NCBI GenBank assembly: GCA_008508345.1
Contig: QNGE01000894.1
Location: 99,345 to 163,344, forward strand
DNA length: 64,000 nucleotides
Direction: 5' to 3'
DNA from: Paragonimus westermani
Lineage: Eukaryota > Platyhelminthes > Trematoda > Plagiorchiida > Troglotrematidae
In this document: in pieces, positions 51,094 through 64,000 of the stretch
Layout: each line of letters opens with the position of its first letter
Position numbering within the stretch: the stretch's first letter is position 1
Notes under the pieces: model-generated
What the model saw: only the letters and a program-made list of their open reading frames with translations
What the model was told of the DNA's origin: nothing
Databases searched by the model: none
Program-made: the position numbers and the translations under genes

Positions 51094-53286
51094 CTACTGT
51101 AAATTTCAGTATTAGGCTGACCGAGCCGATAGACTCCTACTGACAAACGATTTTTTATACTGTATAAGTGCCGTTAATGTATCTGATTAATACTCATATT
51201 CGACATCGTTACTAGGTCAGTCATAAACTGAGAATATCTGTTTAGTACTGTTTAGCCATTGACTTTAACGAGGTTCACATTTACAGTCTCCTCATCCTCT
51301 TTAGTCATTTCCAGTCTCTTCCCGACCCACTAAAGCGTCCCATTGTTTTATGAGCAGCTCAGTTTTCGCTAATTCGCCTCACTTTTGCTTCTTATTCATG
51401 AAACAGCTATATGCCATTCAGTACGCTTTTCACTTCAAATATAAACCTTATTTTCGCTTTTCGTTGTGTACCATCTTGCACTGTTTCAGTTGCACTGTTT
51501 AGTACACATATAATACCGCGCATTTTTCTGCCCACTGCTCGTATAGGTGAGAGTTTTGCAAACGAAATCAAAGCTGAAATTAGTTACATTCATTTTGTCT
51601 ATTAATTTTTTTATGTTCAGTACCGTTTAGATCACTGTCTACGGCTTCAACAGTCAGAAGGCGTGATTTACTGACGTCGCTTAGGCTACTTGGCATTCAC
51701 CGTCCGTCCCGTCAACATCGATAGGCTGTGCAGGCGTGGAAACGTTCCAGTCGACTACGCTTTACCGATTGATCAGAAGGCCATGCAGAATCCGCAACAT
51801 TCGTTGCATAGTTCTTATAGAAAGACTGGATTTAAGTATCTTTTTGAGATCCCACGCAGTCCTTTTTGCAGTGGAAGATTGAATACAAATATCAGTACGA
51901 CTGACCTGAAGCAGCGGACTGGGAAGTGACACAGTGTACGCCTGTTTGATCAAGACAGACGGGTTATGAAACGAGTCATATGAAAAAGAGCTGCTGTTCA
52001 ACTGCACAGTTAGGACCGTAAGTGTGGGACTGGTTGTACGGTGTGGATGCTTCTGTAGTGTGTTTGGTAGAAAGGGAATGCATCACTTCTGGCTGTTGTG
52101 ATCTAGGCGTCTGGTTGCTGAGTATTGTAGCACCTTGTACTGAAAGCTCACTTCCAACTTGGCTGTGATTACACACACTCGGCTATGACAGAAACGTAGA
52201 ACCTAATTCGGGCAATCAAGTAAAAACGTTTCTATGCAATTTCAAGAAGTCCTGATGCGTACTGATTAATAAATCCATGGACTGTATGAGCTTATAAGAC
52301 ACGGCTGAAAAATTAGAAGTTTCCGAGTCTAAAGCCTTCAGCAGACTAGAGAAGGTTCTAAGTCACCGACTGACGTTCCCTAACCTAGAACTCTGAAGAC
52401 ACCAGGTTATAAGCAGTCTATGTGGATTAACGAAAATACACGTCACCAGGTCTTCCGATGCTCTGAAACGGTTGGAATTATCATCCTAGTGAAAAAAAAC
52501 TTAAACCTATAGTGTATGATGGAGGAGGCGAGCTGATAGTATCTGCTCGTAAAGCTTTAATTGTAGAAACACGTTCTGCTTTATGTTCACTTGTACATAG
52601 TGTAGACATAAGTGAACATACAGACCAAAGCTGATTAGAAGAAAAAGATGCCAAATTCTCTAGGTTAAGACATCGGTTATCAGAGTTCATAGAAAGGGTG
52701 AGAACTTAAACAGTGAAAGGATTACTGTCTGTGTGGGTGTTTTGTGGGCGTAACCGAGTAGAATGTGCTACATACGTCTATGTGACTAGCTTTACGTAAG
52801 AGGCTGTGTGGATATATTACGAAAACAGTGATAACTGGGTTCAATGGGTATAGGCTACTGCCAATCGAGATGAACTAAATTTTTGCAACAAAATGCGCGA
52901 AACGGAGAAAGCTAAACGGTCAGCCCGGCACGCGAATGCGGGTTACAATCGAATGGGTCAAATGTAAAGTCTGGATGATGACGGATACAAAACAGATAAC
53001 ATCAAAACCGAAATGAACAACGAACCAGTGACGTTTCCAGGTTGGACAGTGGCACAGTTTTGGGTAGATCCTCTTCATCGGATGTCCGTCTTTGTGTAAT
53101 AATTGATTCATTACAGAGTTCTGACCTTTTCCAATTACAGTGTGCGGCATACGTGAAGGTTTCGTGCAGGCAGTCACTGGCATATCTGTATCGCGCTCGT
53201 GATACTAAATCTTTTGTTAAATCGGTCCACAATTCCTTCATACTGATAAAATTGGACGTTCTAAGGTTTCGGTCAGGTTTACCTAC
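51094..53286 (-). other. Intron, 2.2 kb
   Basis: No repeat or exon recognised. Confidence 0.4.
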
Positions 53287-53523
53287 AGAGAACTCGGTTG
53301 GAATACAACAAGAAATGTGGTGGCGCTGATAAGTTCCGCCAGTCGAATCCGGAAGTTTAGTAACCATAGGTTGCATAATCCTGGCTGCACAAATATCACA
53401 TGAAGCACCGGCTAATCTGGAAGACGGTAGCTGACGGAAGACCAGTGTTCGAAGGTAGTCTGTGGATGATGGAATACTGTGTCTACGGAGGACACAGCGG
53501 TGCTGCGAAAGAACAATGGGTGT
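53287..53523 (-). CDS. Probable FAM13-like linker exon (79 codons)
   Basis: A strong acceptor (TTTTTGGCTTCCTACAG) opens a phase-0 frame TPIVLSQHRCVLRRHSIPSS, later RLAGASCDICAARIMQPM, ending CIPTEFS before the donor GTAGGT (phase 0). A competing donor GTAAAC lies four bases downstream but would shift phase. No domain is recognised; residues are compatible with the disordered middle of FAM13 proteins. Linkage to the gene rests on strand, order and phase. Confidence 0.5.
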
Positions 53524-56500
53524 CTGTAGGAAGCCAAAAATTATGCACCTGTGCGATTAGGATGAACTTCTGATGTGATGAAACAGGAATCATCCCAACA
53601 GTTGCAAAGATTCAGAATAGAGTTACATAGCTGTGAAATTCGAAACAAAAATTAAATATCCAGTTGACAGGGAACACGCACTGTTATGTAGTTTGGACAC
53701 AGGGTGAGAGGGTAAATATGAGGGAATAAGGCTACGGTGAAACATTTTATTGGTGTGTACTCAAAAGAGAATTGGGGTGTGTTCCACTTCAAACGAGAGT
53801 TTAAACCAACAACTTTCTTGGGGTGAGCTAAGGCTCTACTGCACATCTTGGGCATCTAGTTTGACGCAAAAATTCAGGTTAATCGCAGGGCTCTTCAACA
53901 ACACATCGATCTATACTGATAGCATTTCACTCTGTCGTGCGAAGCCTAAACTTGGCGTTGTCAGTAAACGTGTTCACTGCATGCAGTACTCGCAGGCTTT
54001 AAGTAAAACTCGATGTGTGTTGGAGCAAATGACTACTGGACTTGGAAAAACACCCCTTGTGAATGTAGAAGAATGAAACGTGGGTAGTGACTTCACCATT
54101 CAGTTAATATTTGGTTCGGTCAAAATGTGTCTACCCTACCGAGGAACTAATCAGCTGCTGAATGTGCAGTGTGTGGTATCAGAAAGATTGAGTGTCGCAT
54201 TTGCCAAGAAAGACAACTCTGAGTAGAAAACTACAAACAAATTCAATGATAAGCAAGCTTTGGTCGACAAACGACTGAACCTGAACTACCCGTAGACTAT
54301 CGCGATGAATGTACGCTTGTGTCCACGCTTATAATAAACTAAATTACCTTAAAAAAAATATATAATTTAATCACAAAACCTAGGCAGCTGTTTGCTGGAA
54401 TGAAAGTCATCCAAAGCATAGAGTAGGGAATAGCCAAATCGTAATAAACTTGAGTTAAATCGTATCAACAGTAACAACTGGCCTATCCACTAGACTTTGG
54501 TCAGATAACACACGCTAATACAACAATGGAATTCCTCACGACGGCAACAGTATGGGTGGCTAAACTATATCAAAGTTAGCTCGCAGAATCAACAAGATTC
54601 CCAAACACAATTTCTAAATATACTCACTACTTCGAGACAGTACACGTCACAACGGTCCAACCCGTTTTGTTGACTAGTCAACTACACGTACACTTGCGAA
54701 AATTGAAATATGGACACCGAAATTCGAAGTGACGCGACGGGAGTGGTAGGACTACTGGGGTACAGTAAAATAAGTCCAGAAATAGTTATCAAATCAGGAA
54801 CCGCATCCAACCATTTACGAGGTCAGTTACGTAACGCGGAATGATGTCGAAAGAAAAATTCACATATGCACATTGGGAAAAAAATATACGATCACATGTG
54901 AATAATTCAGTTTTTATGGTCTGGACAACCAAATTGCTCCAAATTGTGTGCAAAACACCAATATGTCTTTAAAAACACGCAAGTGTGTTTACACAGCGGT
55001 ATGGCAGACCCAGTAGAGTGTGATAAATTAGGCCGATTATTTAGCCGGTACTATTCCAGTCTGACAGACTGAAGAGAATATCTGAGCAAATTCACTTCAA
55101 ACGCACTAGTCCAAAGTGGCCTTGAAGAGAGTGATATAGGAATTTGACGGTGTTTGAGATAAACTACAGAAAATAGCTCACAAATTGGTACTTAGCCACA
55201 CGGCTTGCGGTAATTTTGAAACTAGCAAGAGCAACCAGGATTAATAATCTACATTAACTTAACTGTATCCAAGCCTTGAACACGCTGATGTAAATGTTGG
55301 GATGCCTCCCGCACTGGTCGGCCTAAGAGAGACTCAACAGCAAGGGACTGTCTCATAGAAGGAATAGATCTTCATTGCCACGTGAACAATAGTTACAAAA
55401 GGTGACAACCTTCACATTTGAATAAACCAGTCGGAGGAAAGCACTAAGAAGACGTGCTTTGCGCTGTTATGAAGGCTCGTCATCCTTTCTCACACCAGAA
55501 TTTGGACTGCAGCCTTAAGGTTTACGAAATAAGTAAACTGTTCCAGCCACTACGTGGACACCAACCAAACCTGTTCGGTACGGTCGAAGATGAACAGTTT
55601 AAAACAACCTTCTGTGAATGGCACCCAGCATACATCGAAAAGGTCGTACGGTGTCACTTACGACAACTTCATGTTAACACTTAAAATGTAAGTACATCTT
55701 AGTCGGACAAGAGTCTGAAGAACAAGCCAAATGCGAAACGACTGTTTATTCTGATTGGATACTACTGAATAAGTGAAATGCCAAACGGTCTAACGAAGAG
55801 CTAGCAAAAGACTGTGCCCACTGGGGATGTGGTCCGTACAGACGTGCGGCAGAGATGACCCGAGTATACCCAGGTGATGGAACTGAGTGTTGTCATGCCT
55901 GATCCGAACATAGCCGATCTTGAATCACAACCAAATTCAGAAGGACCGAGAAAACCATGTTTAATTACGTGCTCCGCCGTTTCACTCACATCTGCTAACA
56001 AATTAAGACGTCATCAATTTACTGGCATTGATCATAGGCTGTCTCATTATAGCCACTTTGAGGTATTCGATAAATAAGTTGGTGTTATGCTCTCATATGT
56101 GTAGTTCCAGAATACTTTGGCGCTTAACCATCATCACAATTGGCTTGAGCTGCACCACTTGTGGTTTTACTAACACATCACAAATCCAGTGTAACCTTGA
56201 AGGAATAAGATCAGAAGACATGTGTATAAGGTCATTGTGTCCAGCCGGCCAGTGCCTGTTAGCTGACTTGGAAGCTAGCACGAAACTGGAATCCCTATCT
56301 CTCGGGGAAATAGCAGACTCCAACAGACTCCTCCTATCCACTCTAGAATGTGCCAGGATGTAGCTGCAAGTTGAACAACTTCTTGTACTATATTTTCAAT
56401 ATTTTACTTTCTAGTTTATGTGACAACACATAAACATGAAATATAAAGACAAATTGGTTGTTGAGCTATTTTCCTGAGTGAATGGTGTAGAACGAGAAAA

Positions 56501-59500
56501 CTTTGCACATGAGTAGCTGAAGCCAGTATTAAACATATGCTTAGATTACATGCTTTAATCAAGATAGTGTAACACAAAATGACAGTGAGAAATCGCGTAC
56601 GTCGTGCGAATTTGGTAATAGTAATGCAGAACACATCCGCTGGAAAGTATCATCATTGGCTAGGATGGAGATGAGAACCCGGAGGGGACCAACCGACAAG
56701 TGATAATCGCACGACCAATAATGCTTTCAAAGCTTAAGCCATTGTAGTTGAGAGCCTTTTTTCAGAGGTGCGATCAGGAGGCGTATTAAAAATCCGAAGC
56801 GAAATCGAAGGTGTATATTTTATCGGCCCTTCAGAAGAAATGTGTTCTTCATTGTCAATACAGTTTTGCCGAGGTCATTTTTGGCATGATTGTGAGTAAG
56901 GCAGCCACAGTAAAATTACGATAGAATGTTTCTAAATGTTATACATAGTGATGGTTTGCCAGGTAACGTACAGCACTTATCACTATCAAAAAGCGTTACT
57001 CAACACCAATTGGCCCATCGACAGGTAGACTGTTTACATAATGGAATTTCCCAAATGATTTTTCATTAAAACCTTAATTGTTTCACGTTACAGTTTGGAA
57101 CTGCTTAACCAAACAGCTGACTGAACCGCAGAAATGGGATAAATGGTCAAAATCAACGGAAAGAACATAGCTTGAAAACCTAGTCTAGAAAGATATTCAA
57201 TAATCGGAACACGAACCGAACTAAACGTGGTGTAACATACAATATGTCACTTTCCATATTGAGATTATAAAGCTCACAATATTTTTGCCACACAGAACAC
57301 CAGACTATCAATATGCTTTTTTAACACGAATAATAGTTGACAACCTGATATTTGTTATAGTTTACCGGCGTTATCCTTGAGCTTGACAATCTTCAGCCAT
57401 CCACACAATATATCGAATCAAATTAGCGGCAATCTCAAGCTACCGTGCACATAAACTTGAAGACGGTTTAGTTTGTTCAGTAATATGTCGTTCTCAATAA
57501 TAAACTCTTGTTCAAGAAGTTGAGAGGAAGTTTGAGTTCCAGCTGCCAACGGAACACTTGGGCTTGATTCTATGTACTGTCGAACGTACGTCATGATTCT
57601 TTAGCAAGTTAAAAATTACTGATTTTTTTTCGATAGCAAGTTATTTTGATTCCGCTGTGCAAACAAATGGAACCGCTGAACTGACGGAGATGGACAAATC
57701 AAGTTCTAAAGGTTCACATGAATCGGACTCATGGTCATATTGAAAACGACACTGAACTGCCAATTAGCGAGAGTATGTCTACCACATGAAAGTCATCACG
57801 TGAGCAGTTCAACTGATTTCCTGAGACATAGTAAAAGCCTGGAGTTACAAGAATAAAACACGCTGGTACCTTTCGATGCTATACAACTGTTCACCAACAT
57901 GCCGAAGAACCTTGTGATAAAAAAGATGAACTAGCTGATAAACGGAATCGGCAATCTTCGTCGTGAGATGGGACTTTCTGCAGGATAATTGATCCAGTCA
58001 GTGGAGTTCTGCACATGACAGCAGAATCAACCCGTAGAAGATAGGTACAACAACGACTCACCTATATCGGGATTGCTTACACCGGCTGCAGTAAAACACG
58101 TTGAATATGAAGCCTCTCAGGCATTCAAATCAAAATTGTGACTGCAACCCGTGGATGGCACGTTCGCTGTTTCACTCGAACTCAACTTGGCCATTTCCAG
58201 AGTTGCCTGAATACTACAGTAGATGGAGTTCATTATCAGCGAAAAAGAAAAAACCATGCCGAACGTTCTTCAATGTATCGGTTATTAGATCTGGTGGCAG
58301 ACTTGAAACTACTCTCGATCACAAATCGACGACAGCCAATGTCATTTTCATATCCAGCGGCGACCTTCCAGCTTAACTTATAGGGGGCCACGTGCAAACG
58401 ACGTTGCGATTTGTAGGTGCACAGTGTAGTATGCCCAAATGTGGAAAACAACAATGAGGACATTTGTTCAGACTGTTCACTTCCAATGAATGCCTCAGCC
58501 CTCTTTTGAAGACGTTTATCAGATGGTCCTTAAGAACGACACATGTAGGACAAAAACAAGCGCGGCATGTTTACACACGTTTGAAGCAACACAAAGGATT
58601 CTCCAACCGCAGATACTCACGTATTGCCCAATTGCACGTATTGCTCAGCCCTAACAAACGCCAAGGAAAGTGTAGAAGCACAAGAACTGACAACCATGTA
58701 TCTCAGGTGACAACAACAGTGTGTCGGCGAGTTGGGCAAACATCTGTGTATACACCGCACGAAAATAAAGTAATCATGCGGCTGGCCAGCTCTAGATCAC
58801 GAATGTGAAGCTACGGTGTATGGGTCACAAGGTCAAGGCGGATCATGCGAAAGTGTTCGCGCAGGCAAACATGAAAGGCTTCTGTTGCAAGCTCTCTACT
58901 CGCGGAATTCCCTTAATCGACAGGTGGACACCGACAGCCAGTGAATCAGCGCCGTCAATGCTGAAACAACTAACGGACAAAACGGACCGACGAAAAGACA
59001 CGATGAGTGGTAGAACAGCCACATTTCGACCGTCATTCATTTATTCGATTACGGATCCTAGGGTAGATATGGAACTTAAATATAAACCGATCGCTATTCG
59101 TTATGTCTACTGCAGTTATTTTAAACATTTACGTATATACATAAGACGATCAGTTCCACAAACTGGACCACGTGCCACAGTGATTTATCGGAGGTGGATA
59201 TTTATTTATTTTGCGGACTGAAGAACGATCGGTTGAATGCCAAATTTCCCGTAGGCACAAGACAGCTGCTAGATAATGATATGATTTTAGTGGAATTTAT
59301 GCATAAATATCGACCGATTGGTAAAAGAATGTGTAGTACAAAATATTTCTTCGATTTTATTGCAGACTCCAATTCACTGGCGTTGTCAGTTGTTCTTTAT
59401 CGGATGCTCTAAGGTAAAAGCCTGGACAGTAAGAAATATTTTAAGTAGTGGATGAAAAAAATGGACAAAAATCTAGTAACATATGGACTCAAGTACTCTG

Positions 59501-61259
59501 ATCTGCAGCAGGACCAAGTGACAGAAACCGGCTGACTGTTTGAAGAATAAGCGGAAAGATCTATCATGCTCAGTGGAAAACAATATGCCACTCAGAAACA
59601 CAAGTGGTTGGGACGATTTTGTCTGGATGATCTCCCCACTGATTGGCTGTTTGGGGCTTAAACATCGTAAATATATCAGATACTTAGAAGATCCCCCGTT
59701 AGGGAGCTTCACGTAAAATCGATGTCCACCCTAGCGAAGTTAAAATGAGGGTAACATTGGTATGCAGATCGTGAATAGCAATTCAAGCACAGTTTACGCT
59801 TAACCAAACCACGTAAGTCACTTCTAGAACTAGCCGAAGACAAACTCTCAATCAGGGATTTAAGCTTTGTGAATTCAAACTGGAACCGGTAATCAGCGGC
59901 TTACTGTGTGTACTGATACTGCGTGTTTGCAGTAGCCCGTTCAAAGGAGATCACTCATCTGCATACCTTTTTTCTCACTGTTAATCACAGGTCTAGAGAA
60001 GGAAGGCGCCAAGTTGTGTTCCTCAAAATTCACTTTTTAATCCAGTCGCTACGGCTAACCTGATCATCTTTTAGACAGCCAGGGCTCTGTACCATTGCTA
60101 GTGTCATATCCGCATGCGTTTAGCACATCATCTGGTCCCACCTCGTTGAATAACATGCAACCCACACGAGCATGCAGCTTTGATTTACTTTATGTCCCCA
60201 ATACGGCTCACAATTTTACTTGAAAAGGCGTTGATATTTTTAACAACGTGCTCAAGGGAAATCGACGCTACGTAATTCCGGTTACAATCTGGCTTTGGAG
60301 GTGAAACACTTAAAGTATTCGTTTAACCTGCGTCAGACGTTACAAAAATGGAGTGCACTTCATTTGGCAAATGGAACAAATCAGACATTACAAAAGGATT
60401 ACAAAAGCATTTGTGTCTCTTAAATAGTGCATTTTGATTTGAAAAAGAAGTCTAATATACCGTTTGGCGAGTTCATTCAGGTGAAAGAAAGCTGATTGAT
60501 CAGGAACACTGTATCTTCAACAGCACAAACGAACTAATACATTGGTGGTTTTTTCACGACAGATGAACTAACAGGAATGTGCTTCTATAAACCAGTCTGC
60601 CAATGTGTTAAATTTGATGCAGTAAGCAACAAAAATGTGTTTATTCGGCAACCACAGTTGTCGTACCTAATACATGATAACAGACAAGCGAATTACAACG
60701 CACAAAATATCAAGAAAGGACGAACATTTGCGCCATAAAGCGTGCATCTTATTGCAACGTCTTTGCTGCATACCACTGGCACACTTTGAGCTGACTATCC
60801 TCAGGGGAAGGTCGCTTAAATTAACAGTCCACCTTCGGTCTTCCTCGCCAGTGACCTCTCGCTGGGGCCACCTTATATCTACACACCGATGCACACAAGT
60901 ACGCTTAGGCCACATTTAGATTTTAAAAAATTACATCAGTTCCCAAATTTCGACCGGCGTCGGCCTTTAAAGTTTGTTTAACAGCGGACAATTGTATGGA
61001 ATTCAAGTATCTCGTTGAATGAAAACTACTATAAGCAGCTCAGTCGCCTCCCGTTAACCATGAACGTCTGAATCCAAAACAAATTCACCCTATCTGTTTT
61101 AGGCGAGTAACGCAAGTCTTTCATCTACTGGTCTTGTCGGCCTCAAGTCTGGTTTCAAATCAATACTGACATAGCGCGTCATGTTCGTAAGGCGAAGCTG
61201 CATTTTCTTAATCAGGAATGCATAGACCATTTACATGCTATCAACACTCAACTACGTAC
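53524..61259 (-). other. 7.7-kb intron or intergenic DNA with unassigned open frames
   Basis: Includes the candidate exon 56171-56363. Plus frames at 58138-58383, 58464-58808 and 58805-59221 are open but unrecognised, and lack consistent splice sites. No repeat family was identified by eye. Confidence 0.35.
56171..56363 (-). CDS. Weak candidate exon
   Basis: The acceptor CAACTTGCAG opens a phase-2 frame YILAHSRVDRRSLLESAISP then RDRDSSFVLASKSANRHWP; the donor is TTA|GTAAAA (phase 0). The end phase fits exon 53523, but the start phase does not fit exon 61260, so another exon would be needed. The plus strand is open as well (56028-56363). Confidence 0.25.
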
Positions 61260-61752
61260 CCGGTCTGAGGTCAAAATTCGGCACAATGCCTCCGGAAAAG
61301 ATCGGTTGTACGGATTGGACAGTGTAACTACCGGCATGGTCGGTAAAACAGCAGAATCCGCATGCTTCACGCCGCTAACACAATTAGATTGCAAAGGATT
61401 CTCTGTCTGGTGCACGTCGAAATGTGACATTGAACGACCACTAATTGAAGATTGACAGTTTTTCCCGTAGACGTTTTTGGATCTGTCGACAGACGCTTCT
61501 TGTAGAGTTGTTGACTGATTGAATGAAGTTGATAGGAAAGTGAGCGGTGGACAGGATTGAGAAACTGCACTGTACTCTGGTGATAGGTTGGTTTGACTAT
61601 CATGAAAACTCCATCTCCATTCAGAATCACTGTTAGACATCATGTACGTTTCAGATGCAAGCAAATGATGATGTCTATCCGAAATAGAATTAGTCGGTAT
61701 TGGTTGGCACGTACTGTTATAGGGTTCCACGTCGACGGGCGATCCACAGGTA
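61260..61752 (-). CDS. Probable FAM13-like linker exon (164 codons)
   Basis: A long T-rich acceptor (CGTCTTTTTTGATTGTAG) opens the exon in phase 2 at TCGSPVDVEPYNSTCQPIP. It ends at TSDR before the donor GTACGT (phase 0). It forms most of the longest open frame in the window (61248-61850), but the part upstream of 61752 is better read as intron because of this acceptor. The peptide is Ser/Thr/Asn-rich, without a known domain, and probably disordered. The 0 end phase matches the 0 start phase of 53523. Membership of the FAM13-like gene is inferred. Confidence 0.58.
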
Positions 61753-64000
61753 CTACAATCAAAAAAGACGAAGATCCTTACGCAGTGGGTTTTGAGTTCA
61801 CTGAGAGTTTCATGCACATTGGAAAACAGGTGATTGTCTGACTCTGACATGGGCTACTGAGAATGAAGTAAATCACTTCACCTAGTCGTAAACATCCATT
61901 TAAGTGCCGCCAGTATTACGAAGTATTCAAGAGAAGTACCTACTAAACAAACAATTCTCAGCTGGGAGATAATTTGTGACCAAAGGAGGAAATTATGGAG
62001 TAACACGTTCAGATGCAGAGGTCGCAAAAACATGCGCTGTACGAGTAAACTGGGCGAACTAACCGTTTGAAGACAGGCAGGCGCCAGCTACTAATGCTCC
62101 CGAAGCAAACATGACAACAAAGGATGGCCGATTAGCAAAGAGAGAAAGGACACTTTACAAAAAAGACACCACCAGCAAAACCGGAATGTCTAGAGGCCGT
62201 AGTCCAAACGATCTTTGGCCCAACACACTCTAGGGAAAGAAAAGGTGACACGATATAAGACCATAATTTTATGCAATTTTAGCCCAGAAATCGTTTGATA
62301 TCGTTATGTAAGTTGACTACTTGCGTCCTATAAAGAGCAGCTTCAAGGAGATACAGCACTAGTTTGCTCCCGCGTTCATAATGGCTCTGCGGACGACCGC
62401 AAAACACTTGAGCGAAAAGTCCCCATGACAATGACGAGGTGAACGCCGAAGCATATTTGTATGATGTTCATCCGGATATCGATTTAAAAGATGGAGAAGA
62501 AATACAAAGAAATAGAATTAGCACGGATTTGAGGCTGGGGCAGAAAAGTTGAGCTCGTCATGTTACACTTCCTACACAGTTTCACCGAGACATTGTACGG
62601 AAAGATACTTGTTCGCATGTGTAGTTCGTTACTCGTTAGGCAGATTTCATTATTCTCTACAGAAACCATTACTTTTCGAATTGCCACAGGGTAGGGGCTG
62701 AGCTGGCACGGAAAAGACTAAAGTGACAATAGTGGAATTCGGATTGTGTCAGAAAATCTCCATCAGTTCAATACAGTCCAGCGTCGATAGCTCGTACGTC
62801 CATCTCTCTTGGTGAACGATGATGACGAGACCCGTTGTTCCGCCCCAGTGGGCAACGCACCAAACGGAAGGAAGGTTGATCCAAGTCCTTGAGAGTAACC
62901 ACCCACAAAATCAACACATCACTGCTGCCAATAAGAAAACCACGCAACTATTTTGGCCAAGCTGCCCTCCCCAGTTAATTGACCAGTTTTTACGCTGCCA
63001 AATGTGACCCCGAAGTGATGGAACCACTATCAGGTTAGCTGTTTGTAAGTCATCAGCTCCCATTCGTCCAGGTATTTATTTACCATAGATGTCTTCAAAT
63101 AATTTACTGGGGTATACTCAGCTTGATGGATCGAACGCTGTCCCCTTTACAAGAGCAGGGCGAAAAGGACAACTTTCAGTCCACTTACTGTCTTGGGTCT
63201 CCAGATTACGTAGCTCTTAAATTCCCAGTCTAGTTGAGTAACTAATTAGAAGCTGTAAGAGTGTGTATATTTCACGACAGTAGTACGGTCATTCTTCGCT
63301 GAATTCAAATGAGTGCGCTAGACCATTCTGTGAAACTGCGTATTTTTCCATCTCTTTCACTTTTTATGCAAAATTGACCGAATCGATATCGCCTTATCCG
63401 CCAGTGTTGTGTATCACAATGCCTTTGTTTTCTGACGTTCACAATGGTCGTTATCGTGTTTTTGGTCGATTTTTGATTTTCCTTCATAATAAGAAGGCGT
63501 ACCCGGGTCATACAACGTCATCTGACAGCCATATATGACTATAGTTTGTAGCAGCTGCGACAATTTTTTCCTACCGTTTGCGCATAAGCTCTCAGTGGTG
63601 ACGACTCCCAGACTATTAAGTACAAATTTTCGGGTCGGGACCCGGTTTTTCCAAAGGCTACTATCCACGTTCACATGAAGCCTCGTAGGTCATACGGTAG
63701 GAAAATTTCGCAGAAGCTTAACCTAAAGTATTCCTTTATATCTTTTCGAGAGTGCTCAATTTCCCCTGCAACAGTTGTACTGTTTGCATAGTGGTGCTTT
63801 CCGTACATATTGAGAAGAAACCTGAGGCTAAAATGACGTTTATATGTATGCGGTGATACATCAGTTGAAAGTCACAACCGTGCAGCAAAGGGAAAAGCCC
63901 AAACTGGAAAGGCGATGGGGCTGAATAATAAGTAGCACCCATTTCTAAACTTATACGCTCGACAACAAGGTGCCCATATCTTTAAAATAAATCAATTAGG
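61753..64000. other. Upstream flank, no supported exon
   Basis: Probably intron of the same gene. A minus frame at 63414-63674 has a possible donor (AACG|GTAGGA) but no clear acceptor or motif. No RhoGAP motif is present. Confidence 0.4.

Larger units (their letters stand above)
21792..61752 (-). other. FAM13-family gene (gene model spanning all proposed exons)
   Basis: Proposed exon order on the minus strand: 61752-61260, 53523-53287, 51093-51004, 43853-43512, 31349-30808, 24683-24541, a missing small exon, and 21939-21792. The last exons together give the diagnostic C-terminal blocks of FAM13A/FAM13B. The first reads MTADQ, then IQQEKIDLQKGLLYFERLYG, then MKPLYERYRLVKRLL; the second reads LVRKRTLQRELRAFENN; the third reads EKYLEYRSLKRQLEVL. 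Reading-frame phases agree at every junction except the last (1 against 2), which predicts one undetected small exon. Introns are about 7.7, 2.2, 7.2, 12.2, 6.1 and 2.6 kb. FAM13 proteins are poorly understood; vertebrate FAM13A has an N-terminal RhoGAP domain, which is not in this window. The three-exon core is certain; membership of the upstream exons is inferred from strand, phase and splice sites. Confidence 0.85.

Noticed and set aside
58101..59412. Run of plus-strand frames as a multi-exon gene
   Set aside because: Frames overlap in different phases without consistent donor and acceptor pairs or recognisable domains; left as unassigned.
61753..61850. N-terminal 33 codons of the longest open frame (starting MSESDNHLF)
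   Set aside because: A much better acceptor (CTTTTTTGATTGTAG) lies inside the frame at 61753, and the upstream part reads as its pyrimidine tract. A reading in which this Met is a trans-spliced start (AG six bases upstream) is possible but less likely.

Overview
The window looks like a piece of an animal nuclear genome, most likely a parasitic flatworm (trematode or cestode). It has no prokaryotic operons. Open frames are short and mostly non-coding. Real coding sequence sits in small exons with GT..AG junctions and kilobase introns, and the intergenic DNA is full of decayed transposable elements. The flatworm assignment is an inference. It rests on tRNA-derived SINEs carrying a hammerhead-ribozyme core (known from schistosomes), a 37-nt intron in a GAPDH remnant, and Penelope and Ty3/gypsy relics.

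Left part (1-21.4 kb): the C-terminal end of a Ty3/gypsy pol gene (+), a badly frameshifted En/Spm (tnp2)-like transposase pseudogene (-, about 1.17-3.19 kb), and a truncated glyceraldehyde-3-phosphate dehydrogenase copy (+, 4.09-4.41 kb) that still has an intron. Further along are a perfect 14-bp hairpin at 7.97 kb, a possible solo LTR at 14.1 kb, a few unassigned open segments, and an inverted pair of hammerhead SINEs at 19.6-20.0 kb.

Central and right part (21.8-61.8 kb): one minus-strand gene dominates. Three exons (43512-43853, 30808-31349, 24541-24683) and a terminal exon (21792-21939) together encode the conserved C-terminal region of the FAM13A/FAM13B family. Exons further upstream (51004-51093, 53287-53523, 61260-61752) have compatible splice sites and phases and probably belong to the same gene. 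Its introns run from about 2 to 12 kb. They host a Ty3/gypsy gag relic between inverted repeats (22.8-23.9 kb), a second SINE family with a hammerhead-like core and related tails (24.2, 27.1, 36.7 kb), a tRNA-derived SINE (31.7 kb) and a Penelope-like reverse transcriptase relic (32.4 kb). The RhoGAP-type N terminus that some family members have would lie to the right of the window.

I found no new defence or metabolic system. The best leads are the hammerhead SINEs, the unusual exon structure of the FAM13-like gene (a predicted microexon, a candidate cassette exon, a possible C-terminal extension) and the intron-retaining GAPDH pseudogene.
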